DNA of 64,000 nt from GCA-2705995 sp048267965 (GTDB taxonomy: Bacteria; Bacteroidota; Bacteroidia; Flavobacteriales_G; Salibacteraceae): contig JBLWWK010000001.1 of NCBI GenBank assembly GCA_048267965.1, positions 620,001-684,000 of the forward strand, in the 5' to 3' direction. This document shows, one piece after another, positions 42,536-49,632 of the stretch; within the stretch, counting starts at the first letter, position 1, and every line of letters begins with the position of its first letter. A model generated the notes under the pieces. The model ran no database searches and was not told the origin of the DNA. It was given only the letters and a program-made list of their open reading frames with translations. The position numbers were made by a program, and so were the translations under genes.

Positions 42536-42849
42536 AACAATACTCAATCGTTCTTGTAAACCTTGACCCAACAATTGGGAGCGAAATAAAAAAGACAAGA
42601 CCTTGTGTGATCGTTTCACCAAATGAAATGAATAAATATTTGAACACAATCGTTCTTGCACCTATGACAACGAACCTAAAAAAATATCCAACAAGGGTTT
42701 CCGTAAAACATAACGAAAAAAAGGGAATGATTGCAATTGACCAAATTCGAACAGTTGACAAAGTCAGAATAGTCCGAGTTTTTGAAAGTCTGACAAAATC
42801 GGAAATTGAAAAGTGCAAAGAAGTGATAAAAGAGACCTTTGTAGACTAA
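42526..42849 (+). CDS. MazF/PemK-type mRNA interferase toxin
   Basis: The 107-residue protein has the MazF fold: LVNLDPTIGSEIKKTRPCVIVSPNEMNKYLNTIVLAPMTTNLKKYPTRVSV, then GMIAIDQIRTVDKVRIV. The conserved GSEIKKTRP loop and Thr/Arg of the active site are present. It cleaves RNA when the antitoxin is degraded. It marks the left part of defence island 2. Confidence 0.94.
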   Translation: MDLKQYSIVLVNLDPTIGSEIKKTRPCVIVSPNEMNKYLNTIVLAPMTTNLKKYPTRVSVKHNEKKGMIAIDQIRTVDKVRIVRVFESLTKSEIEKCKEVIKETFVD

Positions 42850-43022
42850 AAAATGTACTAATGCCAACACTGACTATAAAATATAGGGTTCGGGCAAGTT
42901 GGTTCACTTCTATACTACTTTCTTAGTAGTTGGTAGGTATACAATTTCGAGGTTCTAAATCTCTTCGCTTCATAGCCGAGACCGTTGTGACAGATTGTAA
43001 AATATTCAGTTAAGTATTTCAT
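42850..43022. other. Gap after mazEF-like pair
   Basis: A 173-bp gap. A small hairpin ACTACT-TTCTT-AGTAGT (about 42915-42931), nested between ATAC and GTAT, could end the toxin transcript. Nothing else is seen. Confidence 0.4.
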
Positions 43023-43667
43023 ATGACAAGTAATACAAACCCGATTTCAATTAATTTGATAGAGAAAGGGAAATATAAATTATCAATAAAACTTGATAAT
43101 TGGGAGGTTTCGAAGGTTGTATCTGATAAAGCACTTTCTAATTTATTAGAGGAAATAAATAATGCAACAGGTTTAACAAGAATCTCTGAGGCCTTTGATT
43201 GTTCTGGTGATGATTCGAAAGAAATAAAAGAGTTTTGGGATGCTAAGAAGAACTGGAAACTTTGTAATAATTGCAAATTCAAATGGAAAGAATGCTTTGA
43301 TTGTGTAATAAAATGTGATAGCCCACTCGAACGGGATTTATTGTTGGAACTTAGAAAAAATGAGATGAAAGCAATAATGCAACGGAGAATAAACAAGGAT
43401 GGATCTTATTACGAGTTTCCAAAAGAAATTGATTTTGATAATATTCTCACCATCCCTGATTTTTATTTAGAATCTGGTAATACTAAATTGTGCATCTATG
43501 CTGATGGACACACCTATCATGAACGCACAGAAAAACAGGCTCTAAGAGATAGAAATATAGATAGGGAATTGCAGAATCTTGGTTATAAAGTTTTGCGCTA
43601 TACTGGTCACGAGATAAGAAAAGACTGCTCTTTAGTGGTGGAAAATATAAAAGCCAATATTGGATAG
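43023..43667 (+). CDS. Vsr/DUF559-like PD-(D/E)xK nuclease with four-Cys zinc-ribbon-like element
   Basis: The 214-residue protein has a central Cys cluster, C81-x2-C84-x6-C91-x2-C94 (KLCNNCKFKWKECFDC), probably a zinc site. The C-terminal ~115 residues fit the Vsr/DUF559 endonuclease-like fold: SPLERDLLLEL (Glu103), IPDFYLE (Asp146), CIYADGHTYH (Asp161, His163) and LGYKVLRYTGHEI. The N-terminal ~75 residues are not recognised. It lies between a toxin-antitoxin pair and a type I restriction operon, so a defence or DNA-repair nuclease role is likely but unproven. Confidence 0.75.
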   Translation: MTSNTNPISINLIEKGKYKLSIKLDNWEVSKVVSDKALSNLLEEINNATGLTRISEAFDCSGDDSKEIKEFWDAKKNWKLCNNCKFKWKECFDCVIKCDSPLERDLLLELRKNEMKAIMQRRINKDGSYYEFPKEIDFDNILTIPDFYLESGNTKLCIYADGHTYHERTEKQALRDRNIDRELQNLGYKVLRYTGHEIRKDCSLVVENIKANIG

Positions 43668-43742
43668 ATCCCTAACGTGTTGAAACACCGAAAAAGCTTG
43701 ATTTTATCTAATTTATTGAGATTAATCTAAAGCAGAAAATTG

Positions 43743-43764
43743 GTTCCTACCTTTCTGTAGGAAC
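43743..43764. repeat. Hairpin made of two GTTCCTAC/GTAGGAAC motif halves
   Basis: GTTCCTAC (43743-43750), loop CTTTCT, GTAGGAAC (43757-43764). The full 10-mer is at 43742-43751. This is the last motif copy before the type I operon; the next is at 52344, just after it. Confidence 0.8.
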
Positions 43765-43908
43765 ACGAGAACGATTCGTTCTTTGTTTTCGAATTATTTT
43801 TAAGTTGCAGAGCACAGAAGAATAATTATCCGAACAATCAACCCATTTTGATTTTGCTGGGACAACAACCAATGTACCAAGCGCAATAGAAAACGTAGAA
43901 ATTGAAAT

Positions 43909-45390
43909 ATGAGTTTTGAACAAACTTTCAAAAATATAGATGACCTGCTCTACAAAGATTCAGGAGCAGATAGCGAATTAGATTACATAGGACAAACCTC
44001 TTGGGTGATGTTCTTACGCTACTTAGACGAATTAGAACAAGATAAAGCAGACGAAGCAGAGCTACGTGGAGAAGATTACCACTTCATTTTAGATGAAGAA
44101 TACCGTTGGCCAAATTGGGCAATGCCAAAAGGTGCTGACGGAAAATTGGACCACCACAAAGCCATGACAGGACCAGATTTGGTTCAGTTTGTCGATAAAA
44201 AGCTATTCCCCTATTTGGGAGAATTTAAAGTGAAATCTGTTGACAACCCTAAGAGCATAGAATATAAGATTGGTGAAATATTCTCTGAACTGAGTAACAG
44301 AATCCAAAGTGGTTACATACTGCGTGATATTTTAGAATATGCAGACGAGCTACCCTTTCGTGCTTCAACCGACAAGCACGAGTTGAGCCACTTGTACGAA
44401 ACCAAGATTAAAAACATGGGCAATGCAGGTCGTAATGGTGGACAATACTATACACCAAGACCGCTAATTCGTGCCATGATAAATGTTATTGACCCACAGA
44501 TTGGCGAAAAAATCTATGATGGTGCGGCAGGTTCTTGTGGTTTCTTATGCGAAGCTTATGAGTATTTGTATGAGCGAATGGAGAAAACCACCGACAATCT
44601 TAAAACGCTTCAAGAAGAAACACTCTTTGGGAAAGAGAAAAAGAATTTGGCGTATGTGATCGGTATTATGAATATGATTCTTCATGGCGTTGAAGCCCCC
44701 AACCTTATTCATACAAACACATTAGGTGAGAATATTCGAGATATACAAGAGAAAAACCGTTTCGATGTTATTTTGGCAAATCCTCCCTTTGGAGGAAAAG
44801 AAAGACCCGAAGTACAACAAAACTTTGACATTAAAACAGGTGAAACCGCTTCGCTGTTTCTACAGCACTTTATTAAAAGTTTAAAAACAGGCGGTCGAGC
44901 CGCCATTGTTATCAAAAACACCTTTTTAAGCAATGCAGATAACGCTTCTGTGTCTTTGCGTAAACACTTATTAGAAAGTTGTAATCTGCATACCATTCTC
45001 GATATGCCCGCAGGCACATTTACAGGTGCAGGCGTAAAAACGGTGGTCTTATTCTTCACAAAAGGTGAACCCACCAAAAACATTTGGTACTACCAATTAG
45101 ATGCCGGCAGAAGTTTAGGTAAAACTAATCCATTAAATGACAAGGATATGGAAGAGTTTACAGCCTTGGCCACTTCGAGAGCTTCAGTGTCCGTTAAAAA
45201 TGCAGAAACTGAGAAGAGTTGGAATATCTCAGTGTCTGAGGTTCCCGAAGACACCTTAGATTTATCGCCAAAAAACCCTAACACACCTGAAGAAGCACCT
45301 TTACGTAGCCCAGCCGAAATCCTGGAAGAAATGCAGACTTTGGATGAAGAAACCAGTTCAATTCTTAACCAAATTAAAGAGCTGATATGA
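43909..45390 (+). CDS. hsdM: Type I restriction-modification, methyltransferase subunit HsdM
   Basis: This 493-residue N6-adenine methyltransferase has an N-terminal HsdM helical domain (~1-140), QYYTPRPLIRAMINVI, AdoMet motif I DGAAGSCGF (204-212) and catalytic NPPF (291-294). It works with HsdS to methylate the target and with HsdR to cut unmethylated DNA. Its last 30 bp (45361-45390), ending in the ATGA overlap with the next gene, are duplicated at the ends of the next two genes. Confidence 0.96.
   Translation: MSFEQTFKNIDDLLYKDSGADSELDYIGQTSWVMFLRYLDELEQDKADEAELRGEDYHFILDEEYRWPNWAMPKGADGKLDHHKAMTGPDLVQFVDKKLFPYLGEFKVKSVDNPKSIEYKIGEIFSELSNRIQSGYILRDILEYADELPFRASTDKHELSHLYETKIKNMGNAGRNGGQYYTPRPLIRAMINVIDPQIGEKIYDGAAGSCGFLCEAYEYLYERMEKTTDNLKTLQEETLFGKEKKNLAYVIGIMNMILHGVEAPNLIHTNTLGENIRDIQEKNRFDVILANPPFGGKERPEVQQNFDIKTGETASLFLQHFIKSLKTGGRAAIVIKNTFLSNADNASVSLRKHLLESCNLHTILDMPAGTFTGAGVKTVVLFFTKGEPTKNIWYYQLDAGRSLGKTNPLNDKDMEEFTALATSRASVSVKNAETEKSWNISVSEVPEDTLDLSPKNPNTPEEAPLRSPAEILEEMQTLDEETSSILNQIKELI
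45361..45390 (+). repeat. hsdM-end junction repeat, copy 1
   Basis: ATTCTTAACCAAATTAAAG, then AGCTGATATGA. It encodes the C-terminus ILNQIKELI and supplies the ATG of the next gene. Confidence 0.85.
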
Positions 45391-46253
45391 GTAATTTAAT
45401 TTTGATAGAAAATAGAATTTTTACATTTCGGGATGAACCTGTAATGATAGATACAGATTTAGCAGAAATGTACCAAGTAGAAACCAAAGTTCTCAATCAG
45501 GCGGTCAAAAGAAATATTGAGCGATTCCCAGAACAATTTAGATTTCAACTTACAAGTGAGGAATTAGAAGATTTGAAGTCACAGATTGTGACCTCAAATG
45601 GACATGGCGGAAGAAGAACATTACCTTACGCATTTACCGAGCAAGGTGTAGCCATGCTTTCTGCCGTATTGCGTAGCAAAATAGCCATACAAGTAAGCAT
45701 ACAAATTATGAATGCCTTTGTACAAATGCGTAAAAACATCGGCAATAACCTTTCGCTTTTACAACTCTCGAAAGACTTTAAACAACACCAACTAGAAACA
45801 GACTCTAAGTTTGAACAAGTATTTAAAGCTTTAGAAGCGCCTAAAATAGAACCTAACCAAGGCATTTTCTTTAACGGACAAACCTATGATGCCTATGACT
45901 TTGTAAATAACTTAATTAAAAAAGCCAAACAACAAATTATACTCATAGATAATTACATTGACGATACTGTGATAACCCAACTCACTAAAAAGAAGAAAAA
46001 TGTAGAAGTACTGCTCCTTAGCAAAACCATAAACAAAAAACTACAACTGGATATAGCCAAAGCCAACACGCAATATCCTAGCTTTAGAGTAATCACATTT
46101 GCCAATGCCCACGACCGTTTTTTGATAATAGACCAAAAAGAAGTGTATCATATCGGTGCTTCACTCAAAGACTTGGGCAAAAAATGGTTTGCCTTTTCAA
46201 AATTGGAGGCAAGCTCATTGACTATTCTTAACCAAATTAAAGCGTTGATATGA
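45387..46253 (+). CDS. ORF6N-domain protein with phospholipase-D-like C-terminal domain
   Basis: The 288-residue protein has an N-terminal ORF6N/KilA-like DNA-binding domain (~8-115: IFTFRDEPVMIDTDLAEMYQVETKVLNQAVKRN, RRTLPYAFTEQGVAMLSAVL), a short helix, then a PLD-like domain (~165-270: QQIILIDNYIDDTVI, NAHDRFLIIDQKEVYHIGASLKDLGKKW, with His242 and the HxR variant of HKD). Such genes are often found between hsdM and hsdS in Bacteroidota; their task is unknown. ATGA overlap with hsdM; its last 30 bp repeat the end of hsdM. Confidence 0.85.
   Translation: MSNLILIENRIFTFRDEPVMIDTDLAEMYQVETKVLNQAVKRNIERFPEQFRFQLTSEELEDLKSQIVTSNGHGGRRTLPYAFTEQGVAMLSAVLRSKIAIQVSIQIMNAFVQMRKNIGNNLSLLQLSKDFKQHQLETDSKFEQVFKALEAPKIEPNQGIFFNGQTYDAYDFVNNLIKKAKQQIILIDNYIDDTVITQLTKKKKNVEVLLLSKTINKKLQLDIAKANTQYPSFRVITFANAHDRFLIIDQKEVYHIGASLKDLGKKWFAFSKLEASSLTILNQIKALI
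46224..46253 (+). repeat. hsdM-end junction repeat, copy 2
   Basis: ATTCTTAACCAAATTAAAG, then CGTTGATATGA. It differs from copy 1 at 2 of 30 bases and encodes ILNQIKALI. Confidence 0.85.
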
Positions 46254-46789
46254 CATTTCGAAAAGCTCAACGCAAGATAGGTTGGATGTATATATTAGAA
46301 TGTGCTGATGGTAGCTATTATACAGGAAGTACAAATAATTTGGAAGTAAGAATTCAACAACACCAAAACGGAGAAGGAGCAAATCATACAAAAAAGAGAT
46401 TGCCAGTTAAGTTGATTTACTTTGAAGAATTTCAGCGAATTGATGAAGCCTTTTACAGAGAAAAGCAAGTACAAGGATGGAGTAGGAAAAAGAAAGAGGC
46501 CTTGATGAAAGGCTTCCATGAAAAATTACCGCAACTATCTTTAGCGTATCGAGATTTGCCTAGGGAGGCTTCTTGCATTTCGAGTGCCTCAATGCGCGAA
46601 ACCACCACACAAGAACCCAACCCGAAGCCTGAGTCGTTGCCTGAGCCTAGTTCCTTATCGGGGTCTAATCCGTTGTCTGAGCCTAGTGCCTTACTGGGAT
46701 CTAATCCGTTGCCTGAGCCTAGTGCCTTATCGGGAACTAATCCGTTGCCTGAGGCTCTCGAAGGCAACACTACCAAATTAAAGCGTTGA
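46250..46789 (+). CDS. GIY-YIG nuclease-family protein with repetitive tail
   Basis: The 179-residue protein begins with a GIY-YIG domain (~10-95): WMYILECADGSYYTGSTNNLEVRIQQHQNG, then KLIYFEEFQRIDEAFYREKQVQGWSRKKKEALMKG, typical of UvrC/Slx1-like single-domain YhbQ relatives. The tail (~120-170) is nearly four copies of a 12-residue unit PLPEPSALSGSN coded by a 36-bp tandem repeat. ATGA overlap with the ORF6N gene; its end again repeats the hsdM end, here in another frame. The start could also be 46286. Confidence 0.82.
   Translation: MTFRKAQRKIGWMYILECADGSYYTGSTNNLEVRIQQHQNGEGANHTKKRLPVKLIYFEEFQRIDEAFYREKQVQGWSRKKKEALMKGFHEKLPQLSLAYRDLPREASCISSASMRETTTQEPNPKPESLPEPSSLSGSNPLSEPSALLGSNPLPEPSALSGTNPLPEALEGNTTKLKR
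46633..46770 (+). repeat. 36-bp tandem repeat in the GIY-YIG gene, ~3.8 copies
   Basis: Units at 46633-46668, 46669-46704, 46705-46740 and a partial one at 46741-46770. Core: TTGCCTGAGCCTAGTGCCTT. It contains CCTGAGCC, like the REP-type palindromes elsewhere in this operon, so it may have grown from one of them. A multiple of three bases keeps the frame whatever the copy number. Confidence 0.85.
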
Positions 46790-46794
46790 TATGA
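46772..46794 (+). repeat. hsdM-end junction repeat, copy 3
   Basis: ACCAAATTAAAGCGTTGATATGA, identical over 23 bp to the end of copy 2 but read in a different frame (TTKLKR stop). It supplies the ATG of hsdS. Confidence 0.85.
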
Positions 46795-48077
46795 AGGAAG
46801 GAGATGCACTGAGCCTGCCGAAGGGTTGGGAATTGAAAAAGTTGAGTGACGTTTGTGAAAAGTTTATTGTTCCTCAAAGGGATAAACCAAAAGAATTTAG
46901 TGGGACAATTCCATGGTGCAGAATAGAAGACTTTGATGGAAGATATTTATATAAATCAAAAAGTGATAAATGCGTTTCAGATGAATTGATAAGTTCAATG
47001 CCATTGAGAGTTTTTCCAATAAATACTGTAATTGTTTCTTGTTCGGCAGATTTAGGAAGATGTGCAATTATCAAAGAACCTTTGGTTACAAATCAGACCT
47101 TTATTGGTCTTGTTCCTAAAGAGGAAATTTATCCAGAGTATTTACATTACTTAATGGGTTCAATGGCTGATTATTTGAATAAAATAGCCACAGGAGCTAC
47201 TATAAAATATTTGTCAAAGAAAAAATTTCAAAATTTAGAAATCCCAATCCCACCACTTCCCGAACAAAAACAAATCGTAGCGATACTCGATAAAGCCTTT
47301 GCAGCCATAGACCAAGCCCGAGCCAATATTGAAAAAAATATTGAAAATGCGAAAGAGTTGTTTCAATCTAAACTGAATGAAATATTTAGCCAACCTGCCC
47401 TGAGCGGAGCCGAAGGGAAAGGTGATGGCGATGCCCTGAGCTTGTCGAAGGGTTGGGAGGAGAAGAGTTTGGGGGAATTAAGTTTTTTAAAGAGCGGAGG
47501 AACACCTTCACGTAGTAAAAAAGAATATTGGGAAGGAGGCACGATTCCTTGGTATTCGTCAGGTGAGTTAAACAACACTTATACTGAACAGCCCGAAAGA
47601 CATATTACCAAATTAGGATTGGAGAACTCTAATGCACGAGTTTTCCCAAAAGGCTCATTATTGGTTGGAATGTATGATACCGCTGCTTTGAAGATGTCAA
47701 TTATTGATAGAGATGCGACATTTAATCAAGCTATTGTTGGTATCGAACCTAATGATGCTATTAATTTGATTTTTATTATGCGCTCAATCAATTCACAAAA
47801 AGCTGAAATATTGAGTTTAAGAAGAGGAGTCCGTCAGAAAAATTTGAATCAATCCAAAATAAAGGCAATTACAATTGGGCTTCCAGAGAAATCAATTCAA
47901 AATAAAATTGTGTCTGATTTGGAGTTAATTCAAAATAAACAAATGCTTATAGAATCCCACTACCAACAAAAACTCGATAACCTTGATGACCTCAAAAAAT
48001 CCATTTTACAAAAAGCCTTTTCGGGTGAGTTGACTTCGACAAGCTCAGCCACCACACAAAAGCCTGTAGCTATATGA
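46791..48077 (+). CDS. hsdS: Type I restriction-modification, specificity subunit HsdS
   Basis: The 428-residue DNA-recognition subunit has two target-recognition domains, each starting GW(E)xKxL (residues ~11 and ~222) and each followed by a conserved helical region: IPIPPLPEQKQIVAILDKAFAAIDQAR in the middle and ITIGLPEKSIQNKIVSDLELIQNK...YQQKLDNLDDLKKSILQKAFSGEL at the end. In-frame REP-like palindromes sit just before each domain (DALSLPKG at the start, PALSGAEG and DALSLSKG near 205-221) and in the tail (TSTSSA). ATGA overlap with the next gene. Confidence 0.95.
   Translation: MKEGDALSLPKGWELKKLSDVCEKFIVPQRDKPKEFSGTIPWCRIEDFDGRYLYKSKSDKCVSDELISSMPLRVFPINTVIVSCSADLGRCAIIKEPLVTNQTFIGLVPKEEIYPEYLHYLMGSMADYLNKIATGATIKYLSKKKFQNLEIPIPPLPEQKQIVAILDKAFAAIDQARANIEKNIENAKELFQSKLNEIFSQPALSGAEGKGDGDALSLSKGWEEKSLGELSFLKSGGTPSRSKKEYWEGGTIPWYSSGELNNTYTEQPERHITKLGLENSNARVFPKGSLLVGMYDTAALKMSIIDRDATFNQAIVGIEPNDAINLIFIMRSINSQKAEILSLRRGVRQKNLNQSKIKAITIGLPEKSIQNKIVSDLELIQNKQMLIESHYQQKLDNLDDLKKSILQKAFSGELTSTSSATTQKPVAI
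46809..46825 (+). repeat. REP-like palindrome in hsdS, before recognition domain 1
   Basis: CTGAGCCTGCCGAAGGG, read as LSLPKG. It is a variant of the common CTGAGC...CGAAGGG palindrome seen in many environmental genomes. Confidence 0.7.
47398..47452 (+). repeat. Two REP-like palindromes in hsdS, before recognition domain 2
   Basis: CCCTGAGCGGAGCCGAAGGG (47398-47417, read PALSGAEG) and CCCTGAGCTTGTCGAAGGG (47434-47452, read ALSLSKG) are 16 bp apart, both in frame. Confidence 0.85.
48033..48050. repeat. REP-like palindrome in the hsdS 3' end, opposite orientation
   Basis: ACTTCGACAAGCTCAGCC, the reverse complement of the CTGAGCTTGTCGAAG core; read as TSTSSA. Confidence 0.8.
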
Positions 48078-49522
48078 GAGTAGAAGAACTTATAGCTATA
48101 ATAAATGACTTGGTAAAACAGCCAAAAGAAAGTGAATGGGTAGAGTTTAAATTAAACTTTCATTCTGAGCAAGAAATTGGTGAGCGTATTTCTGCCTTAG
48201 CCAATGGAGCAGCCATTAATAATCAAGATTATGGTTATTTGGTATTTGGCATTCAAGATGAAACGCACCTTATTAAAGGAACCACTTTTAAACCCAAAAA
48301 ACACAAAAAAGGAAACGAAGAATTAGAAAACTGGTTGGCACAGCGTTTAGACCCACGCATAGATTTTAGAATCTATGAATTTACTTATGACGATACCAGA
48401 AATATTAGCCTATTTGTAATACCGGCTGCACAAAATAAACCTGTAGATTTTATACACAAAGCTTACATTCGAATAGGTAGTATTACAAGAAACCTCGGGG
48501 AGTTTCCAGAAAAAGAACGCAAAATTTGGCGTAAAACAGGCAAACCGTATGAGCTAGAAACCGCAAAAAGTAACCTATCAGCTTCAGATGTAGTCAGACT
48601 GTTGAGTACCGAAACGTATTTCGACTTGATGAAAACTCCATACCCATCCAATCAAAGTGGCGTTATAGAAAAGTTTATCAATGAAAATTTAGTTATAAAA
48701 ACACATCAAGCGTATGCTATTACTAATCTAGGCGCTATACTATTTGCTAAAAATCTTCAAGAGTTTGAGGCTGTTCAAAGAAAATCGGTCAGAGTAATTA
48801 TTTACAAGGGTAAGAATAAAGTTGAAACCGTTAGGGAACAGATAGGAGTAAAAGGCTATGCATTAGGTTTTGCAGGTTTGGTAGATTGGGTGAATAGTCA
48901 ATTACCAGCCAATGAAGAAATAGGCAAAGTATTAAGAAAAGAATCTCGCATGTATCCCGAAATAGCCATTAGAGAATTGGTGGCTAATGCTTTAATTCAT
49001 CAAGATTTGTCTGTAAAAGGTTTTCCTATGATCGAAGTTTTTAGTGATAGAATTGAAATTTCTAACCCAGGCAATCCATTAATAACACCTGATCGATTTA
49101 TTGATTCCTATATTTCAAGAAATGAAAAATTAGCAGATTTAATGCGGAGAATGGGGTTTTGTGAAGAGAAAGGTAGCGGCTTAGATAAAGTTATCTTTTA
49201 CAATGAAATATATCAACTACCTCCAATTAATGTAATAACAGATGAAAATAGAACAAGAGTTACTATGTTTAGCTACAAAAGGCTAAATGATTTAGATAAA
49301 AAAGAAAAAATAAGAGCCTGTTATCAGCATGCCTGTTTAAAGTGGGTTTCTAATGAAAAAATGAGTAACCAAAGTTTACGAGAACGTTTTCAAATTGAAG
49401 ATAAAAATGCTGCTATAGCATCTAGAATAATTAAAGATACATTTGAATCTGGCATGATAAAGGAAGATGACCCAGAAAGCAAATCAAGAAAACATAGAGC
49501 ATATGTCCCGTTTTGGGCATAA
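48074..49522 (+). CDS. AlbA_2 / Schlafen-like ATP-binding protein in the type I operon
   Basis: The 482-residue protein begins with an AlbA_2 domain (PF04326, ~1-150: KESEWVEFKLNFHSEQEIGERISALANGAAI, GYLVFGIQDETHLIKGT). A central GHKL-like C-terminal-HATPase segment follows (MYPEIAIRELVANALIHQDLSVKGFPMIEVFSDRIEISNPG; then GFCEEKGSGLDKVI). It ends in a winged-helix-like part. This protein type is commonly found with type I systems in Bacteroidota; it may regulate them or act in defence. It overlaps hsdS by 4 bp. Confidence 0.87.
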   Translation: MRVEELIAIINDLVKQPKESEWVEFKLNFHSEQEIGERISALANGAAINNQDYGYLVFGIQDETHLIKGTTFKPKKHKKGNEELENWLAQRLDPRIDFRIYEFTYDDTRNISLFVIPAAQNKPVDFIHKAYIRIGSITRNLGEFPEKERKIWRKTGKPYELETAKSNLSASDVVRLLSTETYFDLMKTPYPSNQSGVIEKFINENLVIKTHQAYAITNLGAILFAKNLQEFEAVQRKSVRVIIYKGKNKVETVREQIGVKGYALGFAGLVDWVNSQLPANEEIGKVLRKESRMYPEIAIRELVANALIHQDLSVKGFPMIEVFSDRIEISNPGNPLITPDRFIDSYISRNEKLADLMRRMGFCEEKGSGLDKVIFYNEIYQLPPINVITDENRTRVTMFSYKRLNDLDKKEKIRACYQHACLKWVSNEKMSNQSLRERFQIEDKNAAIASRIIKDTFESGMIKEDDPESKSRKHRAYVPFWA

Positions 49523-49526
49523 TTTT

Positions 49527-49610
49527 TATTTGATGGTTATTTGACAAGTATTGTGAGTAAGTTGTTGATAGCCTTGAATATCAAGGGTTTTCTATTTGAT
49601 GGTTATTTGA
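49527..49610. repeat. Direct repeat flanking a palindrome, before hsdR
   Basis: TATTTGATGGTTATTTGA occurs at 49527-49544 and 49593-49610. Between them is CCTTGA-ATA-TCAAGG (49572-49586). It lies in the only real gap of the operon (110 bp), 22 bp before the hsdR start, so it may modulate hsdR expression. Confidence 0.75.
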
Positions 49611-49632
49611 TTTTAAACATAAAAAAGCTAAA

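Noticed and set aside
46453..46809. Long opposite-strand and alternate-frame reading frames over the GIY-YIG tail
   Set aside because: They are by-products of the 36-bp tandem repeat, which lacks stops in several frames.
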